A stretch of 64,000 bases of DNA from Mediterraneibacter butyricigenes (lineage in GTDB: Bacteria; Bacillota; Clostridia; Lachnospirales; Lachnospiraceae). The stretch covers positions 620,001 to 684,000 of the forward strand of contig NZ_BHGK01000001.1 of NCBI RefSeq assembly GCF_003574295.1, given 5' to 3'. Below the pieces are notes generated by a model, which worked only from the letters and a program-made list of their open reading frames with translations, was not told the DNA's origin and did not search any database. A program made the translations under genes and the position numbers. Below, one piece after another: positions 23,829-32,536 of this stretch. Positions within the stretch are counted from its first letter, which is position 1; each line of letters opens with the position of its first letter.

Positions 23829-24220
23829 GGCAGCTCCTCTATCTCGATAAAAATCCCAGGCACTTCCGCCCAAAACTTTTCCGTGATCTCCGATGCCACC
23901 AATGCATCATCCTTCCAGAATCCCAATGTCGTCATACAGTCTTTTAACAGCTTCTGCAGGTTGTCTGTGTCCGGTTTCGTGATCCGGTACTCTCCATCCT
24001 TGTGGTTCTTTCTTGGAAAGCACCATTTCGTAATCAGCCGCACGCCTTTCTGATAAGGCTCCATGTCAACTGGTTTATGTTTGCACAGATGACCGATCAG
24101 CTTTTGTCTGGCTCTTTTTAGTTCCGGCGGCTCATAAAAGACCGGCTTGCCATTCACAATCGCGACCTTGTGTTCCTGATGCGTAACTGTCGGCGGATCC
24201 ATTGCCATAAAAAAAATCAT
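23825..24220 (-). CDS. rusA: RusA-family Holliday junction resolvase
   Basis: 131 residues. RusA signatures: MDPPTVTHQ near the N-terminus, KPDTDNLQKLLKD with the paired acidic residues and FWKDDALVASEITEKFW with the second acidic pair. It cuts recombination intermediates before packaging. ATG 24220 follows AGGAGCTGAGACTGAAC. It follows the replication genes across a repeat-rich gap. Confidence 0.88.
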   Translation of the reverse strand: MIFFMAMDPPTVTHQEHKVAIVNGKPVFYEPPELKRARQKLIGHLCKHKPVDMEPYQKGVRLITKWCFPRKNHKDGEYRITKPDTDNLQKLLKDCMTTLGFWKDDALVASEITEKFWAEVPGIFIEIEELP

Positions 24221-24261
24221 GTTCAGTCTCAGCTCCTTTTTCTTTTTTTCTTTTCTCGCGA

Positions 24262-24343
24262 CTGTACTGGATGGGTATTCTCCTAACCCGTTGTGGGGGC
24301 GTACTCAATCGCCCCACACTTTAGGGTGGGAATACCCGTACAG
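24262..24343. repeat. Nested palindrome (cruciform-capable)
   Basis: Nested arms: CTGTAC/GTACAG (24262-24267, 24338-24343), GGGTATTC/GAATACCC (24273-24280, 24330-24337) and GTGGGGGCG/CGCCCCAC (24293-24301, 24310-24317). It fills most of the gap between the primase and rusA genes. Confidence 0.7.
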
Positions 24344-24361
24344 AGGGCTTGCCCGATTCCC

Positions 24362-24514
24362 GATATATATATACGTAGTATATATAGGTGCCGGGCAGGC
24401 ATTCCCGGGATGCCCGTGACTAAGGTGACGGGCAAAAGTTGCCCGATGCCCGCGACCATGGTTCAGGGAAAGTATTCCCGATGCCCGTGACTAAGGTAAT
24501 GGGCAAAGGCAATG
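24362..24514. repeat. AT-rich palindrome and three 35-36-bp tandem repeats (candidate phage origin)
   Basis: An alternating AT tract with a central TACGTA (24362-24387) is followed by three imperfect tandem units: 24409-24444, 24445-24479 and 24480-24514. Each begins GATGCCCG and contains a CGGGC-like partner, so each can fold. The last runs into the 3' end of the primase gene. Iterons plus an AT-rich tract next to a primase gene suggest a replication origin; this is inference. Confidence 0.5.
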
Positions 24515-26740
24515 AGTGTCTTTATCCACCATAAATCCAATCTCTTTTAGCGAATTTCGAACCGTTTTTTCTTGTGGATATTTCTCTCCGGTTGCCTCTG
24601 CATCCGACTTCAAAACCTCATACAATTCTTTCACCGTCGGATATTTATCTTCATGCTCGAACCGGAAATTTTCGATTGCCATCTTATATTTTTGGTGTTT
24701 GGTATTCCGTGCCTGATCACTTCGTTTTTGTCTGGCCTCTTTCGCTTTCTCCCAGAGTGGCTTTCCTGTCTCCATCTGCAGGTCCTTTAAACTTCCCACC
24801 TCATCCAATACATGAACCGGATAACTGAACCATAAATTTATCGGTTCAAACCGTGGGAACTCTCTCAGCGTCCCTTCAATCCGCCAAGCTGTCTTTCCTT
24901 TTGCGATCGCTTTCTGCTCCTCTATCACCCTCGACAATGCGTTCATTTGCCACTTATCCAGCGTCTTCTTGCAATACTCCAACATCGCTGCACTACTTAG
25001 CAGATCGTCCTGTGAAAGCTCGTCCTTCCAGGCAAAATGTGCATCCAGATAGATCCGACAAGCCTTGCAGATTGCTTTATTCATTTCCTGTTTTTCCAAT
25101 GCCTCCGTCGTGTCTAATTCGATCAGGTCAAGCAACGCATCCGGATCTCTGGCAAATACACCGGAACCGGATGCACGGTCCATGGACTTCTTACCACCCT
25201 GCGCGCCTTTTGAATGGTGGTGGCAATAAATCACTGCACACCCCAGTTCCGTACAGACCTTATCGAATTGATTACAGAAATTCGCCATCTGGTCCGCGCT
25301 GTTTTCATCTCCTGTGATCACCTTGTAAATCGGATCGATCACAATCGCCACATAGTTTTTCTTTGCGGCTCTCCGGATCAGCTTTGGCGCCAGCTTATCC
25401 ATTGGCACGGATTTTCCTCTCAGGTTCCAGATATCGATGTTCTGCAGGTTTAATGGCTGCAAGCCCATCGCTTCATATACATCTTTAAACCGGTGTAGGC
25501 AACTGGCCCGATCCAGTTCCAGATTCACGTAGAGCACCCGACCTTGCGCACAGTACCACTGCAGCCATTTCTTCCCTTCCGCGATCGCGATACACAGTTC
25601 GATCTGAAGAAAAGACTTTCCTGCTTTGGATGGACCTGCGATCAGCATCTTATGCCCTTTTCTCAAAACTCCTTCGATTAAGCACGGGGATAGCTCCGGA
25701 AGGTTCTCCCAGACAGCTTCCAATCCTTCTGGATCAGGCAGATCATCGTTTACACTTTCAATCCACTCATACCATTCATTCCAGGATTCTTTTCCGATAT
25801 TGGTATCTACAAGGAACTGCTTGTGTTCCCCTCTCTGAATTCCAGGCATCCTGGACAGTCTGGAAGGATTCCGGTTCTGTACATCCACTTTGATTCCGTT
25901 TTTCTGGCATACGTCATACAGATAATCCACTCTTTTTCTGTATTCCGGATAGTTTTCCGCATCCACTTTCACGATGGCATGCAAGCTCTTTCCACCGCTA
26001 TGTACCAGACACGCAATCGGCAGCTCCAACTCTCTCAGAATTGCATTTTGCTTTTCAATCGCTGTATTATCAGACTCGACCAGTGCATATCGGTACTCTG
26101 CTACATTTTCATTCCTTACCCCTTTTCCGTCCAAAGGGTTGAATCGGATCCATGCACCACCTTGCGGATCATAGTCTCCCATAACCGCTCCGAGATCCCC
26201 TTTGCATTTTCCGAGGGCTTCGATTAACTCCCCGGCAGTACGATCCCAGTTTCCTTTATCCTGCGGAATATACTTTCCTTTGTCATTCTGCTAGGACTTC
26301 ATCACATATCCCACATTTTCTCCCGGCTCAAACAGGGTTTCCAGATATTTGATCAGCTCCTGTACCGGATTCCAGTTCTTCGGTTCGTATACTTCCCTTT
26401 CTTCTACCCAGTTCTTATCTACCACCACACGATCCGAGTCTGTTTCTATGGTGTCATTCCACTCCAGTTCATGCCCATAGTTTGGTGTCCAGCCGTTTTC
26501 TGTGGCCATCTGAAAGATCGTGCCTCCAGTCACCGGTGAAGTGGTTCCCCGGAATGTGTTCCATTTCTTTTCACATTCTCCGGAATGGTATCTACCATAG
26601 TCCCGTCTGCTCCATTCGTCCCATTCACGGACAGAGTACCCTTCGTGCTTCAGAGCCATTCCTACATTGACCCACTCCTGATAGTTGAGGTCTGCCGGAT
26701 TGATGTATTCAATTAATTCTAATAGGCTTGTTCTTTCCAT
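24491..26740 (-). pseudogene. PriCT-2/AAA replication primase-ATPase, split by an amber stop
   Basis: Two frames in the same phase make one 749-codon gene. The first part (26740-26291, 149 aa) is a PriCT-2-like domain (LLELIEYINPADLNYQEWVN, RYHSGECEKKWNTFRG). The rest (from about 26290 to 24491) has a primase-like stretch (SGGKSLHAIVKVDA, NRNPSRLSRMPG) and a RepA-like ATPase (AGPSKAGKSF Walker A, VIDPIYKVITGDEN Walker B, CHHHSKG). They are separated only by TAG at 26293-26291, in the context GYVMKS(stop)QNDKGKYIPQDKGN, where relatives of this family carry Trp. A TGG to TAG change is the simplest explanation. Confidence 0.85.
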
Positions 26741-26748
26741 CCTGCTTT

Positions 26749-28335
26749 TTATGCTCCCTCGTGATATTCTTGCGGAACGACGTCATGTGGAATCCTCCAG
26801 CCATTGGCTGCAATTCGGTCAATCATCTTCCTTGCTGTTTCAAATTGCCAGGTTCCTACATGCTGGAATCCTCGGCTTTCCAGGAAACGGATCTGTTTCG
26901 GGGTTGTCAGTCCCTCCTGTCTCCTTTTATCCAGGCGATCCAAGATCTTCGCTGCCTTTCCTGCGTTATCAATCTGATCCGGTAAGATTCCCAGCTTTTC
27001 CAAAGTGCTTTTCTGTTTATCAGATGGTGGTCCCATTTCCCATCCAAACGATGGTACATATCCGGATAAATCTTCCGCTTGAATGGACATTTCAAACTGC
27101 AGTGGATCTACCAGCTTTTTCTTTCGCCGCTTCATTTCCGCCAATTGCTTTGCCAGTGCTTCTTCTCTCTGCGCCACCACATCTTCTGCGGCCTGTTTTT
27201 CTGCTTCTTCTATGTCAATCGCCATTCCCGCTTCCTTTTCCAGATTTTCAGTCATCGCCTGTGCGACTTCTTCGTTTTCGCAGATCAGGCTGGCAGGATG
27301 GCATAATTCATGACGTTCTGTGTGCCATAAGAAATCTAACAGCAATAGGTGATCTTTTCCCGGAGAAAGTCTCGTACCTCGTCCCACCATCTGGCAGTAT
27401 AAGCTCCGAACTTTTGTAGGCCTGAGAACCACCACACAGTCCACAGACGGACAGTCCCATCCCTCTGTCAACAGCATAGAATTACATAGCACGTTATATT
27501 TTCCTTCTTCGAAATCTTTCAGGATTTCCGCGCGGTCTGTACTCTCTCCGTTTACTTCTGCAGCACAAAATCCATACTCGTTCAGCAGATCTTTAAACTT
27601 CTGACTGGTCTTTACCAATGGAAGAAACACCACGGTCTTTTTATCCGCGCAGTATTTTTGCATTTCTTCTGCGATTCCCTTCAGATATGGATCCAGTGCC
27701 GTTCCGATATCGCTTGCCTTAAAATCTCCCGCTTGAACTGAGACGCCGCTCATGTCAATCTTTAACGGAATTGTGAGTGCCTTGATCGGGGACAGGTATC
27801 CATCTTTGATTGCTTTGGGTAAGGTATATTCATAGGCCAGGGATTCGAAATACGTTCCCAGATTCCTCATATCTCCACGGTCCGGTGTTGCAGTCACTCC
27901 CAGTACCTGCGCATCGGGGAAATGCTGCAGCACTCTCTGGTAGCTGTCGGAAATGCAATGGTGGGCTTCATCGATGATGATCGTCTGGAAGTAATTCTCC
28001 GGGAAACCATTCAACCGCTTTTCTCTCATCATGGTCTGTACGGATCCTACAACCACACGGAACCAGCTACCCATACACGTCTCTTCTGCCTTTTCTACTG
28101 CACATCCAAGACCGGTTGATTTCCGGATTTTGTCTGATGCCTGTTCCAGTAATTCGCCACGGTGCGCCAGAATCAGGACTCTGTCCCCATTCCGCACACA
28201 GTCTTCGGCGACTTTTGCAAATACAATGGTCTTCCCACATCCCGTAGGAAGCACAAGCAGCGTTTTCTTTGCGCCGCTCTCCCATTGCTCAAATATAGAT
28301 TTTCTTGCTTCCTGCTGATAAGGTCTCAGTTCCAT
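26749..28335 (-). CDS. DEAD/DEAH-box helicase (superfamily 2)
   Basis: 528 residues from ATG 28335 (GGGAG upstream). RecA-like motifs: LRPYQQEARKSIFEQW (Q-like), LPTGCGKT (motif I), IIIDEAHH (II), GVTATPDR (III) and QMVGRGTRLSPGK (VI). An added C-terminal region (SDKQKSTLEKLGILPDQIDN, TPKQIRFLESRGF) is typical of phage helicases. It likely opens DNA during phage replication or recombination. Overlaps the DUF669 gene end. Confidence 0.92.
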   Translation of the reverse strand: MELRPYQQEARKSIFEQWESGAKKTLLVLPTGCGKTIVFAKVAEDCVRNGDRVLILAHRGELLEQASDKIRKSTGLGCAVEKAEETCMGSWFRVVVGSVQTMMREKRLNGFPENYFQTIIIDEAHHCISDSYQRVLQHFPDAQVLGVTATPDRGDMRNLGTYFESLAYEYTLPKAIKDGYLSPIKALTIPLKIDMSGVSVQAGDFKASDIGTALDPYLKGIAEEMQKYCADKKTVVFLPLVKTSQKFKDLLNEYGFCAAEVNGESTDRAEILKDFEEGKYNVLCNSMLLTEGWDCPSVDCVVVLRPTKVRSLYCQMVGRGTRLSPGKDHLLLLDFLWHTERHELCHPASLICENEEVAQAMTENLEKEAGMAIDIEEAEKQAAEDVVAQREEALAKQLAEMKRRKKKLVDPLQFEMSIQAEDLSGYVPSFGWEMGPPSDKQKSTLEKLGILPDQIDNAGKAAKILDRLDKRRQEGLTTPKQIRFLESRGFQHVGTWQFETARKMIDRIAANGWRIPHDVVPQEYHEGA

Positions 28336-28337
28336 TC

Positions 28338-28781
28338 TCAAAATCTCCCTGGCGTAAATTTCTGTCCCTCTTCTATGTCGTACACTCTCTGAATCCGATT
28401 AAATTTCTGATCCGGATTTTTTGCACCCGGAACAATTGTCACCTTACATCTTCCTTTTGCTCCTGGAACCTGGCTCCAGTTCATCCGCAGTTCTTCCCCT
28501 TTTTTCTTCAGGCCGATTCCCCGGAACAGCTCCGAAAGTTTCCACTCTAAGGAAGTATGCAAGATGTAGTTCTCGCGAATCGTCACATCTTTGTCCGGTG
28601 CGTGTACGATAAAATACACCACAGCCATGTTACATGGTGGCAGCTTTCCTTCACCTTTAGATCTGCTGCGATCCACCTTCTCAATCGTAAAACTGTAATC
28701 CCCTTCCGGGATTGGTTCAAAATCCTGTCCATCATTGACAATTGAATCTTCCCATCCTAATTCTCTTCCGTCTGTACTCAT
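28338..28781 (-). CDS. DUF669-family protein (phage single-strand-DNA-binding candidate)
   Basis: 147 residues: DFEPIPEGDYSFTIEKVDRS, KDVTIRENYILHTSLEWKLS, LFRGIGLKKKGEELRMNWSQ, VPGAKGRCKVTI. This matches DUF669 proteins, regularly encoded between Sak4-like ATPases and helicases and often proposed to bind single-stranded DNA. The function is inferred from context. Confidence 0.8.
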   Translation of the reverse strand: MSTDGRELGWEDSIVNDGQDFEPIPEGDYSFTIEKVDRSRSKGEGKLPPCNMAVVYFIVHAPDKDVTIRENYILHTSLEWKLSELFRGIGLKKKGEELRMNWSQVPGAKGRCKVTIVPGAKNPDQKFNRIQRVYDIEEGQKFTPGRF

Positions 28782-28799
28782 ATTTCATGTCCTCTCTTT

Positions 28800-29912
28800 C
28801 TATGCATTAAATGGAATCTCCATCTTTTCTCTGGCTTCCTGAATCATGTGGAATACCTGATCCCACGCTCCTACCAATACTCCCTGGACAAAGTCTTCCG
28901 GATAATCCCGGATTGGCATATCACTGGGGAAATATCCTCTGGCTGCTACTACGTTTTGAACATCCCACTCATCCACCTTGTTTACCTGCATCAAATCACG
29001 TAAAGCCTGTGGGATTGCCGGATCGATCACCGGATCCGGCCGGTGCTCTTCTTTCTTTTCTGGCGGTCTCTCCTGAACCGGTGGCGTCATCTGTTTCTCT
29101 TCCTGTACAGATTCTTTTGTTTCAGCCGGTGGATTATTTCTTGGAGTCTCAGGCACTGAAGCTTTTACCTGCTGCTCCAGATGCGTTTCCTGAAAAATGT
29201 GGGCAATCGCGCCATATTCAAACGGTAATTCTTCCGGCAATCCATACCGGTTCTTCGCATCCCAGCAAGCATGGTGTGCAGTATACATGACTCTCTTTCC
29301 GCCCTGGGCTTTTCGCTTCTGTCCTTTATCATCTACTACAATGGAGAACGTCTTGTAGTTTGCGAACAATAGCATATCCGCCCATTCTTTTACCAACGGA
29401 GAAGTCTGGGATGCCGTCTTTTTTCCCAGCTTCAACTCCCACCGGTCATAGGCTCCCAGTTCATCCGGCTGCTCAAACTTCCGGATCTGAGCGTGGGCAG
29501 TCAGTACCACATTGGTTCCTGATTCCACAACCTCAGACAACCGGTTCAAAAATCGACCGAACTCTTCTTTTACGTAGACATAACCATTTCCGTACCCAAA
29601 GTCCTCGATTCCGGACTTTTGATGTTTGTCGCAAATATGCTGCACACACATCTGCTCCGCCCAGTCAATCGTATCGATGACCAACGTCTTGCAGGTATCT
29701 GGGTGTGTCCTGATATAATCGACCTGCTCCAACAACATCCTCCAGCTTGTAGCTTTTGGCAGCCTTGCCACATCCATCGCATTTGTACTGCCCTCTGTAT
29801 CAATAAACACCGGATTCGGGAACTGACTTGCAAACGTTGATTTTCCGATTCCCTCCGGTCCGTAGATAACCACTTTCTTTGCACATGGAATCTTTCCTCT
29901 GATAATCTCCAT
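28800..29912 (-). CDS. RecA-like ATPase, Sak4-type recombinase
   Basis: 370 residues. Walker A YGPEGIGKST (about 18-27), FIDTEGS, Walker B TLVIDTIDW (about 75-83) and the RecA-like VVLTAHAQI. The C-terminal 130 residues form a Pro/Glu-rich linker and a small helical domain. Sak4-type proteins are single-strand annealing or exchange partners in phage recombination, usually next to DUF669, as here. It starts right after the SbcC-like gene. Confidence 0.82.
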   Translation of the reverse strand: MEIIRGKIPCAKKVVIYGPEGIGKSTFASQFPNPVFIDTEGSTNAMDVARLPKATSWRMLLEQVDYIRTHPDTCKTLVIDTIDWAEQMCVQHICDKHQKSGIEDFGYGNGYVYVKEEFGRFLNRLSEVVESGTNVVLTAHAQIRKFEQPDELGAYDRWELKLGKKTASQTSPLVKEWADMLLFANYKTFSIVVDDKGQKRKAQGGKRVMYTAHHACWDAKNRYGLPEELPFEYGAIAHIFQETHLEQQVKASVPETPRNNPPAETKESVQEEKQMTPPVQERPPEKKEEHRPDPVIDPAIPQALRDLMQVNKVDEWDVQNVVAARGYFPSDMPIRDYPEDFVQGVLVGAWDQVFHMIQEAREKMEIPFNA

Positions 29913-31214
29913 TTAAAATGCACCTGCTTTCCATTCTTTTTGTTTTGACGGTTCCTCTTTCTTTTCCTCTCCGCTTCCAACCGAGTACCCGTCCTCGATG
30001 ATAATGCTGCACTCATCTCCTGTGCTGACTCTGGTTGCAATTGCCTGCAAACCTTCTGCCTCCAGCCATTGACCAAACTCCTGCAACGTATCCAGATCCA
30101 TCTGCTCCAGCTTGTCGATCAGAACAAAACCACATTCCGGATTTAGTTTTCTCACAATAGCTGTGGACACTTTCAACTGATCAGAACCTGACATGTTGTC
30201 CCATTTCTGCCCTTTATACACCAACTCTCCCTCTTTTACCGAGAGTTCTGGCAATGGCAGATCTGCCGCATTCAAAAGATCGGTTTTCTTTGATCTTACG
30301 TCTTCGATCTTCTTCGTAAGTGCTGCATATTCATCCTTATAATTTCTGGCATCCTCTTCTGCCTTATCCTTGTCCAGATTGGCTCTGACTTTGCGATTGA
30401 TCTCTTCGATATTAGCAATGCTTTCTTCCAGCTCTGCGGTAGATTCATCCTGTAACTCTTCTACTGTCTTATAAGCAACGGTCATGTCATAATCTACCTG
30501 AGTTAACTGCTTTTTATATCTTTCCAGCTCTTCTTCCAAAAAATTTACTTTTTCTGCCAAGCGATTTCTTTCTGCGTGTAAATTCACTGCCTGATCACGC
30601 TTTTTCTGATTTTCTCCGTTTCTTGCAAGAATCTCCTGCTGTTGTTTAATCAGATCAGAAGGTGATATCAGTCCTTTTGGTGCCTCTGGGTAGTACGGCT
30701 GCTCTTTCGCAAACTTTTCTTTCTGATCAGCCGTTCTTCCAACATACAGCCGCTCATTGTACAGTTCCTTTTCTTCCTGATCCAAAACAGTCAGCTGATC
30801 ACCTACACCAATAATCTTCAGAAGTGTCTTCGCTTTCTCACTTCCGGATGATTCCATAAACCTCGGAAGATCTAATGCCAGCTGTTCCACAAACTCATTC
30901 AAGAGCTGCTGACCTGCTTTCTGTCCTTTTGGATCCGTTACCTTTAAGGTACTGTTCTTCCCCTTGCGTTCCACGATCAGACCATTGCTCATTACCAGAT
31001 GCAGATTTGGCGGAATCACAGAGCCTTCCCTTGTTGCCTGTGACGGTTTGTATCGTTCTCCTCCAAGCGCCCAGGCTATGGAGTCCAGGACTGAAGTTTT
31101 CCCCTGGTTGTTCTTGCCGCCGATGATCGTCAAGCCGTCCGCTTTCGGTTCAACCTTGACCGCCTTGATCCGCTTCACATTTTCAATCTCTAACTTATTA
31201 ATCTTCAATGCCAT
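29913..31214 (-). CDS. SbcC/RecN-like ATPase
   Basis: 433 residues. N-terminal INKLEIENVKRIKAVKVEPK with Walker A IGGKNNQGKTS (about 32-42), a central coiled coil (about 175-300), a signature-like NMSGSDQLKVSTAIV and Walker B GFVLIDKLEQMD (about 355). The same SMC-like head and hairpin plan as SbcC, but much shorter. A nuclease partner is not present beside it. It heads the recombination block with Sak4 and DUF669. Confidence 0.85.
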   Translation of the reverse strand: MALKINKLEIENVKRIKAVKVEPKADGLTIIGGKNNQGKTSVLDSIAWALGGERYKPSQATREGSVIPPNLHLVMSNGLIVERKGKNSTLKVTDPKGQKAGQQLLNEFVEQLALDLPRFMESSGSEKAKTLLKIIGVGDQLTVLDQEEKELYNERLYVGRTADQKEKFAKEQPYYPEAPKGLISPSDLIKQQQEILARNGENQKKRDQAVNLHAERNRLAEKVNFLEEELERYKKQLTQVDYDMTVAYKTVEELQDESTAELEESIANIEEINRKVRANLDKDKAEEDARNYKDEYAALTKKIEDVRSKKTDLLNAADLPLPELSVKEGELVYKGQKWDNMSGSDQLKVSTAIVRKLNPECGFVLIDKLEQMDLDTLQEFGQWLEAEGLQAIATRVSTGDECSIIIEDGYSVGSGEEKKEEPSKQKEWKAGAF

Positions 31215-31243
31215 TTGACTTATTTCCTTTCTTTTCCTATAAT
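31215..31243 (+). promoter_or_regulatory. Consensus promoter facing the early operon
   Basis: TTGACT (31215-31220), exactly 17 bp, TATAAT (31238-31243) on the plus strand inside a leftward operon. Predicted start near 31250. TTGACTTATTT recurs at 31248-31258. Confidence 0.65.
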
Positions 31244-31545
31244 GTAATTGACTTATTTTCTTGAGTACCCGAAGCTTGCCGGCTTATGCGGGTGCTCTTT
31301 TTTATTATCCCAGTAGCAGAATCACTGCTGACGGGAACAGAATCATTGCTCCGACCACAATCATTACCTCCAACAGGATCACGGCCAACTCTTTTACATC
31401 TTCCCATTCCATGCTTGTCCTCCTTTCTGAATCTCTTGAAATCCTTGCAGCGCATTCCTCTTGCCCTCTCTCTGGACGAACAACTAAAATATCGGCTGCA
31501 ATTCAGACATTCTCCGTCTTTGTTATTAAGCTTTATCGGGACCAT
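31237..31545 (-). CDS. Small Cys/Arg-rich phage protein
   Basis: Up to 102 residues from ATG 31545. The first 48 (KLNNKDGECLNCSRYFSCSS, RERARGMRCKDFKRFRKEDK) look like a real small zinc-binding-type protein with CxxC...C...C. The rest is low-complexity and overlaps the membrane peptide gene at 31305-31412 in another frame, so the true 3' end may be shorter through a sequence change. Function unknown. Confidence 0.5.
   Translation of the reverse strand: MVPIKLNNKDGECLNCSRYFSCSSRERARGMRCKDFKRFRKEDKHGMGRCKRVGRDPVGGNDCGRSNDSVPVSSDSATGIIKKSTRISRQASGTQENKSITL
31250..31304 (+). ncRNA. Predicted short RNA ending in a strong terminator
   Basis: From the promoter at 31215-31243 to GAGTACCCG ... CGGGTGCTC followed by TTTTTTATT. 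At about 50 nt it encodes nothing. Its terminator lies just past the stop of the 35-residue membrane peptide on the other strand, so it would be antisense to that mRNA's 3' region. A type I antitoxin or a transcription-interference RNA are possible roles; both inferred. Confidence 0.5.
31305..31412 (-). CDS. 35-residue membrane peptide
   Basis: ATG 31412 with an excellent AAAGGAGGACAAGC site. An acidic N-terminus (MEWEDVKELA) is followed by one long hydrophobic helix (VILLEVMIVVGAMILFPSAV then ILLLG). It has no basic tail, unlike many type I toxins. It overlaps the preceding frame and lies opposite a predicted plus-strand RNA. It could be a toxin, a small regulator of a membrane complex or an exclusion peptide. 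Confidence 0.6.
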   Translation of the reverse strand: MEWEDVKELAVILLEVMIVVGAMILFPSAVILLLG

Positions 31546-31768
31546 GCCCCATCCCTAACCTCCTGTCTACTTCTTCTGCCGGGATCCCCAACCAATCTGC
31601 CAGCTTATACTTGTTGATCTCATAAGTGTTCTTCTGGGCGTTCCCGGATTCTTTTCTAGTTACTACACTGCCAAATGTCCAGATGCCTCTCTTGATCCGT
31701 TCCCGGACTCTTTGAGGTCCGCAGCCGATCACTCTGGCTGTCTGATTGGCTGTCAGTATGTCCTGCAT
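31526..31768 (-). CDS. Excisionase-like helix-turn-helix protein
   Basis: 80 residues: ILTANQTARVIGCGPQRVRE then RIKRGIWTFGSVVTRKESGN and YEINKYKLADWLG. This winged-helix, MerR/Xis-like pattern is usual for small phage DNA-binding proteins. AGGGAGGTGAGAGG precedes ATG 31768. It may be the excisionase or a regulator of the early operon; the sequence alone does not decide. Confidence 0.65.
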   Translation of the reverse strand: MQDILTANQTARVIGCGPQRVRERIKRGIWTFGSVVTRKESGNAQKNTYEINKYKLADWLGIPAEEVDRRLGMGHGPDKA

Positions 31769-31786
31769 CCTCTCACCTCCCTGTTT

Positions 31787-31815
31787 GTACTTGTTACGTT
31801 TCTTTGGTATAATTC
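31787..31815 (+). promoter_or_regulatory. Promoter of the first rightward moron gene
   Basis: TTGTAC (31787-31792), 17 bp, TATAAT (31810-31815), about 30 bp before ATG 31846. Confidence 0.7.
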
Positions 31816-31845
31816 TCCTATCAAATGATGAAAGGTTGATCTACT

Positions 31846-32346
31846 ATGATTTTCGATATTGTTACTTTTGTGATTGCAATCGTCAGCTTTTGTTTGTCCC
31901 TTTGGAATTTCATCGAAATCCGTTTGAATAATCGAGTTAATTTGTCCGTGGAATGCAAAGATTTTATCGTTGCAGAACATCTTTCCAGACAACCGCTCTA
32001 TATCGCACTCTCCCTAATTAATAAATCACAGTTGCCGATTTCTATTTCCAGAGCGTTTATTACTCTTGATAATGAAACTTTTGAATTTTCATGGATTCCG
32101 CAAGTTGTGCATCATGCTCGTTTAGGGACTAAAGATGAAACTTTCGACCGAACAATTGTCAAATCCGTCACTTTGCCGCTCAATCTTTCAGGGCTTGGCA
32201 CGATCGGTGGATATTTCTATACAGAAACATTTGATCGTATAAAAGGGAAAAATATCAAAGATACCAATGCCATTATTACGCTTCATACGAACCGCGGAAT
32301 TAAGCAATACTCTGTTATTCTAAGTACAATTGCTGTTGAAATTTAG
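31846..32346 (+). CDS. Membrane-anchored protein, moron candidate
   Basis: 166 residues: one N-terminal membrane helix (about 4-25, IVTFVIAIVSFCLSLWNFIE), then a beta-rich domain (VNLSVECKDFIVAEHLSRQP, GLGTIGGYFYTETFDRIKGK). GAAAGGTTGAT precedes the ATG. It is AT-rich and reads against the early operon from its own promoter, so it should be expressed in the lysogen. No family recognised; superinfection exclusion or lysogenic conversion are reasonable guesses. Confidence 0.6.
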   Translation: MIFDIVTFVIAIVSFCLSLWNFIEIRLNNRVNLSVECKDFIVAEHLSRQPLYIALSLINKSQLPISISRAFITLDNETFEFSWIPQVVHHARLGTKDETFDRTIVKSVTLPLNLSGLGTIGGYFYTETFDRIKGKNIKDTNAIITLHTNRGIKQYSVILSTIAVEI

Positions 32347-32426
32347 TATCGTTCTTTCAAATTCACCATACTAAAGACAATTCCTAAAATAGCTAAAACG
32401 AACGATGCAATTCTTAAATAATTCAA
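32343..32426 (-). CDS. 27-residue membrane peptide (leftward)
   Basis: TTG 32426 preceded by AGGGAGGTGAGAGG, the same leader as the gene at 31768. It encodes MNYLRIASFVLAILGIVFSM followed by VNLKERY: one hydrophobic helix and a basic tail. It appears to be a member of the leftward early operon, lying between two rightward genes. Its stop overlaps the end of the opposing gene. Confidence 0.5.
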   Translation of the reverse strand: MNYLRIASFVLAILGIVFSMVNLKERY

Positions 32427-32458
32427 CCTCTCACCTCCCTGTTTTCCCGTGATGTCTG

Positions 32459-32487
32459 TTGCATCTTTTTCTGATTCCTCCTATACT
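32459..32487 (+). promoter_or_regulatory. Promoter of the second rightward moron gene
   Basis: TTGCAT (32459-32464), 17 bp, TATACT (32482-32487), 50 bp before ATG 32537. Confidence 0.6.
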
Positions 32488-32536
32488 TTAAATACAGGCA
32501 CCGCCATGCCGAGTAATCATGAAAGGAAGTTTTTGT

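Noticed and set aside
24409-24514. Possible CRISPR-like tandem repeats
   Set aside because: Units are contiguous, degenerate and lack unique spacers.
24491-26740. Amber recoding (alternative genetic code) in the phage
   Set aside because: Other prophage genes, for example the Gp37-like and MuF genes, end with TAG, so TAG is a normal stop here.
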